Part shown: positions 31,878-41,205 of the stretch, in pieces | Numbering within the stretch: the first letter of the stretch is position 1 | Layout: each line of letters starts with the position of its first letter | Assembly (NCBI RefSeq): GCF_037404875.1 | Contig: NZ_JBBELO010000035.1 | Location: 1-64,000 of the forward strand | DNA from: Orlajensenia sp037404875 | Lineage (GTDB): Bacteria; Actinomycetota; Actinomycetes; Actinomycetales; Microbacteriaceae | DNA: 64,000 bases | Direction of reading: 5' to 3' | The notes under the pieces: generated by a model | What the model saw: only the letters and a program-made list of their open reading frames with translations | Database searches by the model: none | What the model was told of the DNA's origin: nothing | Translations under genes and position numbers: made by a program

Positions 31878-33245
31878 GTGGCCGACAACGCCGATCGCAA
31901 CGACGACGACAACCCCCGCGACGATGAACTGCGCGACATGCTGCGCCAGTTCCTGTCGGGCCAGGGAGGCATAGACCCCAGCCAGCTCGCGGGCGCCGCC
32001 GGGCTGCCGAACGACCCGGCGACGATCGCCGCCCTCATGGGCCAGCTGCAGAGCGCCCTGCGCAACAGCGGCGAGGGCATCAACTGGTCCATCGCGACGC
32101 AGCAGGGCGAACAGCGCGCAGCCGAGACGCAGACGCAGGTCAGCGCGGAGCAACGGGCAGCCCTCGAACAGGCCTTCCACGTCGCCGCCCTCTGGCTCGA
32201 CGAGGTCATCGACGTCTCGGAGCTGCCCGGCGAACCGAAGCTCATCACCCGCAAGCAGTGGGTCAGCACCACCATGCCCGTGTGGACGCAGCTTGCCGAA
32301 CCGGTCGCCACGAGCATCGCGGATGCGCTCACGAGCGCCTTGCAGGAACAGGCGCCAGAAGAGATGCGCGGCATGGTGCAGGGCGCCGGCCAGCTCATGC
32401 GCTCCGTCGGCGGAACCCTGTTCGCGATGCAGCTCGGCCAGGTGGTGGGCCAGCTCTCGAGCGAGGTCGTCTCGGGCGGCGACGTCGGCATCCCGCTGCT
32501 CGGCGACGGCGAGGCCGCCCTGCTCCCCCAGAACGTCGACGAGTTCGGCGAGGGCCTGGAGGTTCCCGCCGACCAGGTGCAGATCTACCTCGCCGTGCGC
32601 GAGCTCGCCCACGCCCGCCTGTTCCGGCACGCCCGCTGGCTGCGCCTGCACCTGATCACCTCCATCACCGAGTTCTCGCGCGGACTGCGCATTCCCATGG
32701 AGGGCCTGGAAGACCTGGCCGCCCAGTTCGACCCGAGCAACCCCGAGCAGTTGCGCGAAGCGCTGACCAACGGTTCGCTCATCCCGCCCAAGACCGAGCC
32801 GCAGCTGGCCGCCCTGGCGCGCCTGGAGACGATGCTCGCTCTCGTGGAGGGCTGGGTCGACGTCGTGACCGCCGAGGCGACCAGCCGGCTTCCCGGCTCC
32901 GTCGCCATCGCCGAGATGGTCCGTCGGCGCCGCGCGGCCGGCGGCCCCGCGGAATCCGCCTTCGCGACGCTTGTCGGCCTCGAACTGCGCCCGCGTCGCC
33001 TGCGCGAGGCCGCGGCCATGTGGCAGGCGGTGACGGATGCCGTGGGGCGCGACGCGCGCGACGAGCTCTGGGCGCATCCCGACCTGCTGCCCACAGCATC
33101 CGACCTCGATGACCCGCTGGCACTCGTGGCACGCCTCGCCCACGCCGCATCGGGGGCGGAGCCGGAACTCGACGACGTCGACCAGGCGCTGGAAGACCTG
33201 CTGCGCGGAGATGGGCCGGAGCGCCCCGCCGAACCGGAGCGCTGA
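31878..33245 (+). CDS. Zinc-dependent metalloprotease-fold protein (zinicin/DUF2342)
   Basis: About 455 residues from GTG 31878, where GAGAGG is well spaced; GTG 31869 is the alternative. It is an alpha-helical protein with the family motif VRELAHARLFRHARWL near residue 235 and TMLALVEGWVDVV later, which carry the predicted zinc ligands. The N-terminus is acidic and disordered. The family (Rv3195-like) has a metalloprotease fold, but activity is not established. It is divergent from the Lon-like protease. Confidence 0.88.
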   Translation: MADNADRNDDDNPRDDELRDMLRQFLSGQGGIDPSQLAGAAGLPNDPATIAALMGQLQSALRNSGEGINWSIATQQGEQRAAETQTQVSAEQRAALEQAFHVAALWLDEVIDVSELPGEPKLITRKQWVSTTMPVWTQLAEPVATSIADALTSALQEQAPEEMRGMVQGAGQLMRSVGGTLFAMQLGQVVGQLSSEVVSGGDVGIPLLGDGEAALLPQNVDEFGEGLEVPADQVQIYLAVRELAHARLFRHARWLRLHLITSITEFSRGLRIPMEGLEDLAAQFDPSNPEQLREALTNGSLIPPKTEPQLAALARLETMLALVEGWVDVVTAEATSRLPGSVAIAEMVRRRRAAGGPAESAFATLVGLELRPRRLREAAAMWQAVTDAVGRDARDELWAHPDLLPTASDLDDPLALVARLAHAASGAEPELDDVDQALEDLLRGDGPERPAEPER

Positions 33246-33322
33246 GCCGCCGGGGTCGGTGCGGTCGGGCGATCGGTGGATAACTTCGGCGGTCGCGTCG
33301 CCCACTGGGTGATGCTCGGAGC

Positions 33323-34153
33323 ATGCCTCGAATCGACCCCCGGGTGCCGCTCGTCTGGCGGAATCCCGACACGCTGCAACTCGGCGGCGAGCGGGCCGTG
33401 GCCGTCTTCCCCTCCGTCACGGCGGCGGAGGAGCGCATCATCGGTGCGCTGCGCGTCGGGTTCTCGGCGGCGTCGCTCGAACTGATCGCCGCAGGGGCCG
33501 GGGCATCGCCGGGCACGCTCGAGCGCGTGCTCGCGGCGGTCGCCCCTGTGCTCGCCGACGGGCCCGAGCCCCCGCGTGCGCCCGCGCCGAGGGTCGTGAT
33601 CGACGGCACGGGACCGACGGCCACCCGGATCGGGTCCCACCTGCGAGAACTCGGCCTGCACGTGGCCGCCGGGAGTGCCGACCCCGACTGCGCGGTGATC
33701 GTCGCCGCCCACGCCCTTCCGCCGGCCCGCTATGCGCCGTGGCTGAACCGCGATGTCGCGCACCTGCCCGTGGTCTTCGGCTGGGAGAGCGTGGCGGTCG
33801 GCCCGTTCGTCGAACCGGGGGCCGGCCCCTGTCTCTACTGCCTCGACCTGGCCCGAACGGATGCCGACGCCTCCTGGCCGGTCATCGCCACTCAGCTGGT
33901 GCGGTCGCCGGCGGCCGCGGAGACGACCCTTGCGAGCCAGCGGGCCGCTGCCCTGGTCGCGGCGCTGGTCTGGCAGCGGGTCACGACCGGCGCAAACGAG
34001 CTGAGCCGCGCATCCGTTCTCATCGACCCGTCTTCTGGACGCTCCGAGCGGCGCCGGCACGAGCCGCACCCCCGGTGTGGATGCCGAGCTCTTCCAGGAA
34101 ACGCGAACGCGCCCGCGTTCCCCGCTGCTGGGCACTCACCTGCGACCAGCTGA
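33323..34153 (+). CDS. Cyclodehydratase/ThiF-like protein with zinc tetracysteine (Rv3196-like)
   Basis: The 276 residues show a winged-helix-like N-terminus, a Rossmann-like segment (PRVVIDGTGPTATRIGSHL) and an adenylation-like remainder. GPCLYCLDL and HPRCGCRAL would supply four zinc cysteines. Related proteins bind leader peptides in thiazole/oxazole peptide synthesis, but no precursor or YcaO gene is nearby. The last 134 bp overlap the 3' end of the convergent uvrD2 gene. The second cysteine pair lies inside that overlap, which supports the long reading. Confidence 0.75.
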   Translation: MPRIDPRVPLVWRNPDTLQLGGERAVAVFPSVTAAEERIIGALRVGFSAASLELIAAGAGASPGTLERVLAAVAPVLADGPEPPRAPAPRVVIDGTGPTATRIGSHLRELGLHVAAGSADPDCAVIVAAHALPPARYAPWLNRDVAHLPVVFGWESVAVGPFVEPGAGPCLYCLDLARTDADASWPVIATQLVRSPAAAETTLASQRAAALVAALVWQRVTTGANELSRASVLIDPSSGRSERRRHEPHPRCGCRALPGNANAPAFPAAGHSPATS

Positions 34154-35747
34154 GCTGCAGCGAACGGCGCGCGCGGGTGATGCCGACGTAGAGCAGCCGG
34201 CGCTCCTCGTCGATCTGCTCGAAGCTGCGCGCGTAGCTGATGGGCACGAGCCCCTCGCTCAGCCCGATGATGAAGACGTCATCCCACTCCAGCCCCTTCG
34301 CGGAGTGCAGTGTGGCGAAGGTGACGGCGGCGAGCGTCGGCTCGTGCTGGCTGGCCTGACGCTCGAGCAGTTCGTCGGTGAAGGCGCGGAAGGTCGTGCC
34401 GGGTGCGGCAGCATCGACGAGTCCCATGAGGGCGTTGAGCGATTCCCAGCGATCGCGCACGGCGCCGCGGGTGTCGGGCGGACTCTGGCTCCACCCCATC
34501 GAGCGCAGCACGTCGCTGACCGACTTGAACAGCGGCTCCCCGCTGATCGAGACGGATGCGGCCCGCAGCGCCATCACGGCCTGCTTGACCTCGGGCAGGT
34601 CGAAGAAGCGCTTCGCCCCGCGGATCTGGTAGCTCACACCCGCCTCCACGAAGGCCTGCTCGAGCGCGGCCGCCTGGACATTGACGCGGTAGAGCACGGC
34701 GATCTGCTCCGCCTTGTGCCCGGCATCCAGCAGCTCGCGCACGCGCTGGGCGACTCCGCGCGCCTCGCCCATGTCGGTCTGGAACGAGCGCTCGAGCACC
34801 TCCGGCCCCTCGGACCGGGTGACCGGATGCAGCGTGAGCGCGCCCGGGCGGCCGCGCATCAGCCGGTTGGCCACCTCGATGACCGGCTGGGCGGAGCGGT
34901 AGTTCTGCTCGAGCCGCACGACGGTCGCATCGGGGAAGCGGGCGGGGAAATCGAGCAGGTAGTCGGCGCGCGCCCCGGCGAAGGAGTAGATGGTCTGGCT
35001 GGCATCGCCGACGACGCAGAGTTCCCGGCGATCGCCGAGCCACAGGTTGAGCAGCTGGTACTGCAACGGCGAGACGTCTTGGAACTCGTCGACGACGAAG
35101 AAGCGGTACTGCTCGCGCACCTGCATCGCCATGGCGGGCTCCTGCTCGATCATGCCCGCCACGGTGACGAGCACGTCTTCGAAGTCGAGCTGCCGCCGCT
35201 CGTCCTTGAGGCTCTCATAGGCCTGCTGCAGTGCGAGCATCCGTTCGACGTCGAGCGAGGCGGGAAGGGGGCGGCTCGCGCGCTCGTACGCCTCGAACGA
35301 GAGCGCACTCACCTTGCGCCACTCGATCTCGGCCGCCACATCGCGCAGCGTGGCCGTGTCGACCTTCATGCCGATGCGCTCCGCCGCGTGTGCGAGCAGC
35401 CGGGCCTTCGAGTCGAGCAGGGCCGGGGCTGAGCCCCCGACCACCTGCGGCCAGAAGAAACCCAGCTGCGACAGCGCGGCGGAGTGGAAGGTGCGGGCCG
35501 AGACCCCTCCCGCCCCGAGCTGGCGCAGACGACCGCGCAGTTCGGCCGCGGCGCGGTTGGTGAAGGTGAGCGCCATCACCCGGTTCGGCGGGAACGAACC
35601 CGTCGCAACGCCGTAGGCGATGCGGTGCGTGATCGCCCGGGTCTTCCCGGTTCCCGCGCCGGCGAGCATGCAGACGGGGCCGACGAGGGCCTCGGCCGCC
35701 ACCCGCTGGTCGGCGTCGAGGCCCTCGAGCAGCTCCTCCGGGCTCAC
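34020..35747 (-). CDS. uvrD2: UvrD/PcrA-type superfamily 1 DNA helicase (UvrD2)
   Basis: The 575 residues start at GTG 35747, overlapping the nudC stop as GTGA. Motifs are Walker A AGAGTGKT (29-36), Ia TFTNRAAAELRGRL, Walker B VVDEFQDV, III GDASQTIYSFAGA, IV LEQNYRS, V TLHSAKGLEW and VI LYVGITRARRSL. It is a complete 3'-5' helicase core. Mycobacterial UvrD2 has extra HRDC and tetracysteine regions that I cannot find here. The order nudC-uvrD2 is the same as in Mycobacterium. Confidence 0.92.
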   Translation of the reverse strand: MSPEELLEGLDADQRVAAEALVGPVCMLAGAGTGKTRAITHRIAYGVATGSFPPNRVMALTFTNRAAAELRGRLRQLGAGGVSARTFHSAALSQLGFFWPQVVGGSAPALLDSKARLLAHAAERIGMKVDTATLRDVAAEIEWRKVSALSFEAYERASRPLPASLDVERMLALQQAYESLKDERRQLDFEDVLVTVAGMIEQEPAMAMQVREQYRFFVVDEFQDVSPLQYQLLNLWLGDRRELCVVGDASQTIYSFAGARADYLLDFPARFPDATVVRLEQNYRSAQPVIEVANRLMRGRPGALTLHPVTRSEGPEVLERSFQTDMGEARGVAQRVRELLDAGHKAEQIAVLYRVNVQAAALEQAFVEAGVSYQIRGAKRFFDLPEVKQAVMALRAASVSISGEPLFKSVSDVLRSMGWSQSPPDTRGAVRDRWESLNALMGLVDAAAPGTTFRAFTDELLERQASQHEPTLAAVTFATLHSAKGLEWDDVFIIGLSEGLVPISYARSFEQIDEERRLLYVGITRARRSLQLSWSQVSAQQRGTRARSRFLEELGIHTGGAARAGAARSVQKTGR

Positions 35748-36685
35748 CAGCGTTCCTCGTCGCCGAGGGGCCCGCCGAACCACTCCTCGAGCAGGGCCCG
35801 AGCGATGGATGCGGCGCCCGGCAGAACAACGTCGTCGTGGGCCGCGCGCAGGTCCTCGCGCGAGAACCAGCGCAACTCGAGAATCTCCTGGCCGTCGGGA
35901 GCGATGTCCTCGGGCTTCTGGTGCGGGGCCAGTGCTGCGGTGAAGCCGAGCATGATCGACGCCGGAAAGGGCCAGGGCTGGGAGCCGCGGTAGGCCGGCT
36001 CGACGACGTCGAGGCCGGTCTCCTCCTTCAGCTCGCGGATGACGGCGTGCTCGAGCGATTCCCCGGGTTCCACGAAACCGGCCAGCAGCGAGTAGCGGTT
36101 GCCCTGCCACGAGGCATTGGAGCCGAGCAGCACGCGGTCATCGGCATCCGTGACGAGCACGATGACGGCCGGGTCGGTGCGTGGGAAGACCTCGAGCTTG
36201 TCGACCGGGCAGAACCGCACCCAGCCGCCGGTGCGCACCTGCGTGGCAGCCCCGCAGCGCGGGCAGTGGCGGTGCGAGTCGTGCCAGTTGAACACGGCGA
36301 TCGCCTCGACGACGAGAGCCGCCTCGGCATCGCTCAGCACGGCGGCCGCGGCGCGCAACGGCTGCCAGCGCTCCGCATCCGGCTCGATCCCCTGCGCGGC
36401 CTCGTCGTCGATGACGGTGCCGAGCAGGGGGACGACCTCTCCCCCGCCCACATGGAGCCGCCCGAGGTAGACGAAGAGCCCTTCGGGGTCGACAGCATCG
36501 GTCCCGACCAATTCGAGCGTCGGCGCCCTGCCCTCGACCTTCTGCGTGAGCAGCACGCGACCCTTCCACAGGCTGAGCACGCGGGTGGCGGGATCGGCCA
36601 GCAGCCCGGCCACGAGTCCCTCTCGGGTGCGCGCATCGGCATCCCGATCGAGCAGGTGACGGGCGAGGGGAACGCTGAAGCCCAC
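35744..36685 (-). CDS. nudC: NAD+ diphosphatase (NudC-like Nudix hydrolase)
   Basis: The 313 residues start at GTG 36685 (VGFSVPLARH). A zinc-ribbon-like segment, CPRCG then RFCPVDKLE, precedes the Nudix box GFVEPGESLEHAVIRELKEE and the SQPWPFPAS signature specific for NADH/NAD-capped RNA pyrophosphatases. The fourth zinc cysteine seen in NudC proteins is replaced, so only three of four ligands are visible. It hydrolyses NAD(H) or decaps NAD-RNA. It overlaps uvrD2 by 4 nt. Confidence 0.9.
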   Translation of the reverse strand: MGFSVPLARHLLDRDADARTREGLVAGLLADPATRVLSLWKGRVLLTQKVEGRAPTLELVGTDAVDPEGLFVYLGRLHVGGGEVVPLLGTVIDDEAAQGIEPDAERWQPLRAAAAVLSDAEAALVVEAIAVFNWHDSHRHCPRCGAATQVRTGGWVRFCPVDKLEVFPRTDPAVIVLVTDADDRVLLGSNASWQGNRYSLLAGFVEPGESLEHAVIRELKEETGLDVVEPAYRGSQPWPFPASIMLGFTAALAPHQKPEDIAPDGQEILELRWFSREDLRAAHDDVVLPGAASIARALLEEWFGGPLGDEERW

Positions 36686-36775
36686 CGAGTGCCTTTCTCG
36701 AGAGCGCCACGCCCGAACCGGCTCACCAGGCGTGGCGGTGGCTGCGGCGCGAAGCGGAGGACATACCCTGAAGGC

Positions 36776-38026
36776 ATGGCGCGTAACCACCTCACTCTAG
36801 CCGCGCTCGCCACCGCCGCCGTGCCGGGACTGGATGTGCAGCGCACCCGTCCGCACGGGGGAACCGGGCACGGCGACTACGATTCCGCACTCGTCGAGAG
36901 CCGCGACGGGCGACAGGTGCTCGTGCGGATGCCGCGCACGCCTCTCGCCGAGAACGAGCAGGCCGCCGACCTCGTGGCCTTGCGCGCCCTGACGACCGGC
37001 GTGCGCAGTCGGCTGCCCTTCGACGTTCCGTCCTACCTCGGACAGGCACCGATCGGCTCGACCCGTGCGCTCGCTTACGAGTTCCTCCCCGGCACCGCCC
37101 TCGACCTCGATCGGCTCACCGACAGCTCGGGCCTCGCCGCCTCCGTCGGGCGAGCCATCGCCGCCATCCATGCCCTTCCCACCGCCTTCATCGGCGACGC
37201 CGGCCTGCCGCAGCAGAATGCCATCGAAGGGCGCTCGGCCACCATCGAGCTGATCGGCCGCGCGGCCGACACCGGTCACCTTCCCGCCGCGCTGCTCCGA
37301 CGCTGGGAGGAGGCGACCGACAACGACGCCCTCTGGCAGTTCGCTCCTACCGTCGTGAACGGTTCCCTCGCTGCCTCCTCTCTGCTCGTGTCCGACGACG
37401 CGGTCAGCGCCGTCATCGGCTGGGCGGGGCTGCGTGTCGGCGACCCGGCGCGCGACCTGCACTGGCTTCTTGCGGCCCGTGGCGAGGCCGCCGAGACCGC
37501 CATCGCGGCCTACTCGGCTGCCCGGGGGTCGGCATCCGATCGCCTGATCACCCAGCGCGCGATGCTCTACGCCGAGCTCGAACTCGCCCGCTGGCTGCTG
37601 CACGGGGTCGACACCCACGACCAGACGGTGATCGACGATGCGGTCGGCATGCTCGACGGCCTGGTCGAGAGCGTGCACGCCGATGTGATGAACCCGATCT
37701 CACCGGCGACGGGCCCCGTGCTCGCCGTCTCCGAGGTCGAGGCGCTGCTCGGCGACACTCCGCGTTCCGGTTCCCCACGGGATGCCGTGGGCGAGATGCA
37801 GACCGACAGCTACGACCCCGCGAGCTTCGACCTCAGCGGGTTCGGCGACACCGGGCCGAACCTCGCCCCCGTCTGGGCGAGCTCCGGCTCGAGCAACGTG
37901 TTCTCCGCCGACGACACGGCGACCGGACCGATCGGGCTGTTCGAGCTTCCCGCCGACGAGGGTGCCGCCTCCGATGAAGCGGACGAGACCGAGGACCACA
38001 GCTCGACGAGCTCCGCTTCGTCGTAG
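36776..38026 (+). CDS. Aminoglycoside/macrolide phosphotransferase-fold protein, probably a pseudokinase
   Basis: The 416 residues show the APH fold: LVRMPRTPLAENEQAADLVA, ALAYEFLPGTALDL and AIAAIHALPTAF. The catalytic loop usually reads HGDLHxxN; here it is NGSLAASS. The following IDW is IGW. Catalytic Asp, Asn and the metal-binding Asp are thus all replaced, so kinase activity is unlikely. The last 100 residues are acidic and Ser-rich. The final 217 bp overlap the convergent adnB 3' end. Confidence 0.8.
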   Translation: MARNHLTLAALATAAVPGLDVQRTRPHGGTGHGDYDSALVESRDGRQVLVRMPRTPLAENEQAADLVALRALTTGVRSRLPFDVPSYLGQAPIGSTRALAYEFLPGTALDLDRLTDSSGLAASVGRAIAAIHALPTAFIGDAGLPQQNAIEGRSATIELIGRAADTGHLPAALLRRWEEATDNDALWQFAPTVVNGSLAASSLLVSDDAVSAVIGWAGLRVGDPARDLHWLLAARGEAAETAIAAYSAARGSASDRLITQRAMLYAELELARWLLHGVDTHDQTVIDDAVGMLDGLVESVHADVMNPISPATGPVLAVSEVEALLGDTPRSGSPRDAVGEMQTDSYDPASFDLSGFGDTGPNLAPVWASSGSSNVFSADDTATGPIGLFELPADEGAASDEADETEDHSSTSSASS

Positions 38027-41000
38027 ATGCGCTCCGGCCGGATGACGGTGTCATCGGCGACGAAGTAGAAGACCGCGTCGACGGTGTCGGGATCCACGCC
38101 CTTCCAACGCGCGTAGGCAAGTCGGTAGAGCGCGAGCTGGGTCTGCTTCAGCTCGAGGTCGCGGGCATCCTTGGGCGCCTTGCCCGTCTTCCAGTCGACC
38201 ACCTGGTAGCCCTCGGCCGTGCGGTAGACGGCGTCGAGCTTGCAGATGAACACCTGGCCCGCGAGGGCGAGGTGGATCTCGATCTCGACGTCTTCGGGTC
38301 GCAGGCTCGCCCACGCGCTGCGCTCGAAGGTCGCCTGCAGTTCGGCGAGCCGTTCATGCTCGGGGGTGTACGCCTCGGAGATGTCGAGGTCGGCATCCCG
38401 CTCCGAGGGCACGGCATCGACGAGGTCGAGTGAGCCGACGCCGCCCGAGCGCTGCTCGACCCAGCTGTGGAAGAGGGTGCCCAGCCGGGTCGCCCGGTAA
38501 GGCCGCTGCGGCAGCGGCCGGCGCAGCGCCTCAGCGCTCTCCTCGGGCCGGTCGACGTAGTCCTTGAAACGGGAGGCCGGGATGCGGGCGGGCAGCGCGA
38601 TGCGCTGAGGTCGTGCACGTGCCGCGCGCTCGGCGAGCAGCAGGTCGATGTCGCGGCTCCACGGCGTCGCGATGTCGTCCGTGGAGCCGGCGGCGACCGC
38701 GGCAGCCGCCTGCTCGACCGCGTCGCGACGCGAGCCGAGGGGATCGAGAGGCCACGCGAGCGTGTGGGCCGCGTGGTCGCGCGGATTCTCGTCGTTCTCG
38801 GGGGCGACGGGCAGTTCGGGGATGAGCCCGGCATCGGCGAGTTCGGTGAGATAGCGGCTCGGCGGTTTGGGCCGCTTCCCGTCGAACCAGAACGCACCGG
38901 TGAGCAGCAGCGCAACACGCGCACGGGTGATCGCGACGTAGGCGAGACGTCGCTCCTCGCGGTGGGCGCGTTCCTTGAGTTCGTCCTTGAAGACGGCGAG
39001 GCCGTCCACGAACGCCTTCTGCGTCTGTGCCGCCCGCCACGCCAGCACGGGCAGCTCGCGGGCATCCCCCCGGAAGTCGTAGGGAAGCTGGCCGAAGCCC
39101 ACCCAGCCACCGCCCTCGCGCGGCTCGCTCGGAAGGCCGGCCTCGGTCATGCAGGGCACGCTCACGAGATCCCACTCGAGCCCCTTGGCGGCGTGGATGG
39201 TCACGAGCTGCACGACACCGTGCTCCGCGGCATCCCCGCGGGGCCCGAGGTCGTCGTTCTTCTCGGCCCGAGCCAGCCAACCGAGGAAGCTGCCGAGGGT
39301 TCCCCGTTCATCCGCGGCGACGAAGGCCGCGACCTCGTCGTGGAAGGCGCCGAGGTTGGCCCGGCCGCGCTCGTTGCGCTCGTTGGCCGCCACCTCGATG
39401 TCGAGCAGCAGCTCCTGCTCGACCAGCCGAACGAGATCGGGCAGCGCGAGGGAGGCGCGTGAGCGAAGGAAGGCCAGCTGGCGGCCGGCTCGCCGCATCC
39501 GTTCCAGTCCCTCGGCGCTGAAGCCCTCGAGCTGTGTGTGGGCGGCAGGGGCCGTGGCCACGAAGTCCAGTGCGTCGACGATGGATGCGGCGTCATCCGC
39601 CGCAACCGACTCCCGTAGCGCTCGGGTGACGTCGGCATCCAGGGCGCGCTGCTGCCAGTCGCGCGCCTGCAGCCAGCGCGCGACGCTCGCCAGGTGGGCC
39701 AGGTCGCGCGTGCCCACCCTGTGCCGCGCGCCCGAGAGCAAGCGGATGAGCGCGGACCCGGCGGACGGGTCGTGCATCACGCGCAGGGTGCTGACGAGGT
39801 CGACGATCTCGGGAGTGGAGAGCAGACCGCCGATGCCGAGCACGTGGCACGGGATGCCGCGCTCGCGCAGGGCCTCGGCATAGAAGTCCATGTGCTTGCG
39901 GGTACGGAACAGCATCGCGGCCGAGGGCGGCGTCTCCCCGGGACCGCGCAGGCTTGCCTCGAGCCACTCCGCGATCGCCGCCGCCTCCTCGTCCATGGTC
40001 TCGAAGAACGCGGTGGCCATCGCGCCGCTCGGTGCCGCAGGGCGCGCCTCGAGCTGCTTCACGCCCACGCGGGTCACGGCGTTCAGCGGCCCGACGACGC
40101 GATTGGCCGCATCGAGCACGGTCACGGGATTGCGCCAGCTCGTCGAGAGGGTCAGTTCCGAGGCGGGCGCCGTGGGGGTGCCGAAGTCCGTCGTGAACCG
40201 GCTGAGGTTGTCGGCGCTCGCCCCGCGCCAGCCGTAGATCGACTGGTGCGGGTCTCCGACGGCCATGACCCCGCTGCCTGCGAACAACGTCGAGAGCAGC
40301 CGGGTCTGGCCGACCGACGTGTCCTGGTACTCGTCGAGGAGCACGACGCTGTAGCGCTCGCGATAGCCCTCGGCGACGGCACCGCTGCGCTCGATGGCGG
40401 CGCGTGCGAGCGCCACCTGGTCGGAGAACTCCACGAGGCCCAGCCGACGCTTCTCGGCCTCGAACCGCTCGACGAGGTCGAGCAGCACGGGCAGGGCGCC
40501 GATGTGCCCGAGGGCCGCCGTGACATCGGCGTACTGCCCGGCAGCGCGCCGGTCGCTGTAGGGCAGGTTCCCCAGTCGCTCGAAGTCGGCGGCGAAGGCG
40601 TGCACGTCGTCAGCGCCGGCCTCGTTCTCGGCGAGCGCTCGGGCCAGGCGCAGCACCGCATCCGTCACGTCGTCGACGCGTCGGGCAAGGGCGATCAGGC
40701 GCTCGTCGCCGTGTTCGAGAACCACACGACGGGCGAGCAGCCAGGCCGATGAGTCGCTCAACAGTTGCGACTCGGGCTCGCGGCCGAGCAGCACGGCGTT
40801 GTCGTGGAAGATGCCGTTCGCGAACGCGTTGTACGTCGAGACGGTCGGTCGGTCGAACAGTCCCTGGGCATCGTCGGCGTCCCCGCCGGGCAGCAGTCCG
40901 GCGGCCCGCAACCGGGCGATGCGACGCTCGATGCGGTCGGAGAGCTCCGTCGCCGCCTTGCGGGTGAAGGTGAGGCCGAGCACGTTCTCGGGGCGGGCGC

Positions 41001-41205
41001 GGCCCGTGGCGAGCAGCCAGGTGACCCGGCCCGCCATCGTCTCGGTCTTGCCGCTTCCGGCTCCCGCAATGACGAGGGTCGGCCGCAGGTCGGCCCGGAT
41101 GACGGCCGACTGCTCGGGGGTGGGTGCGAAGGCGTCGCCGATCGCGACGGCGAGCTCTTCGGGACTGACGTCCTGACCGGCGGTGACGGCGTGCTCCGGT
41201 CTCAT
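37810..41205 (-). CDS. adnB: AdnB-type UvrD helicase with C-terminal RecB-like nuclease
   Basis: The 1131 residues start at ATG 41205, overlapping the adnA stop (ATGA). Motifs are Walker A AGAGSGKT (47-54), TFTRKAATELSDRI, Walker B VVLLDEYQDT, GDPHQSIYGWRGA, TIHAAKGLEW and VAITRARVALLL. The C-terminus has a RecB-family nuclease site (KLDAVYRT, QVVDWKTGKAP, QLALYRLAY). AdnAB resects double-strand breaks in actinobacteria in place of RecBCD. The tail beyond the nuclease domain is low-complexity and antisense to the phosphotransferase gene. Confidence 0.92.
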   Translation of the reverse strand: MRPEHAVTAGQDVSPEELAVAIGDAFAPTPEQSAVIRADLRPTLVIAGAGSGKTETMAGRVTWLLATGRARPENVLGLTFTRKAATELSDRIERRIARLRAAGLLPGGDADDAQGLFDRPTVSTYNAFANGIFHDNAVLLGREPESQLLSDSSAWLLARRVVLEHGDERLIALARRVDDVTDAVLRLARALAENEAGADDVHAFAADFERLGNLPYSDRRAAGQYADVTAALGHIGALPVLLDLVERFEAEKRRLGLVEFSDQVALARAAIERSGAVAEGYRERYSVVLLDEYQDTSVGQTRLLSTLFAGSGVMAVGDPHQSIYGWRGASADNLSRFTTDFGTPTAPASELTLSTSWRNPVTVLDAANRVVGPLNAVTRVGVKQLEARPAAPSGAMATAFFETMDEEAAAIAEWLEASLRGPGETPPSAAMLFRTRKHMDFYAEALRERGIPCHVLGIGGLLSTPEIVDLVSTLRVMHDPSAGSALIRLLSGARHRVGTRDLAHLASVARWLQARDWQQRALDADVTRALRESVAADDAASIVDALDFVATAPAAHTQLEGFSAEGLERMRRAGRQLAFLRSRASLALPDLVRLVEQELLLDIEVAANERNERGRANLGAFHDEVAAFVAADERGTLGSFLGWLARAEKNDDLGPRGDAAEHGVVQLVTIHAAKGLEWDLVSVPCMTEAGLPSEPREGGGWVGFGQLPYDFRGDARELPVLAWRAAQTQKAFVDGLAVFKDELKERAHREERRLAYVAITRARVALLLTGAFWFDGKRPKPPSRYLTELADAGLIPELPVAPENDENPRDHAAHTLAWPLDPLGSRRDAVEQAAAAVAAGSTDDIATPWSRDIDLLLAERAARARPQRIALPARIPASRFKDYVDRPEESAEALRRPLPQRPYRATRLGTLFHSWVEQRSGGVGSLDLVDAVPSERDADLDISEAYTPEHERLAELQATFERSAWASLRPEDVEIEIHLALAGQVFICKLDAVYRTAEGYQVVDWKTGKAPKDARDLELKQTQLALYRLAYARWKGVDPDTVDAVFYFVADDTVIRPERIYDEAELVELWSSVSSASSEAAPSSAGSSNSPIGPVAVSSAENTLLEPELAQTGARFGPVSPNPLRSKLAGS

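Noticed and set aside
33323..34153. TOMM/thiopeptide biosynthetic cluster suggested by the cyclodehydratase-like protein
   Set aside because: No YcaO, dehydrogenase or precursor peptide is nearby, and the gene belongs to a conserved housekeeping block.
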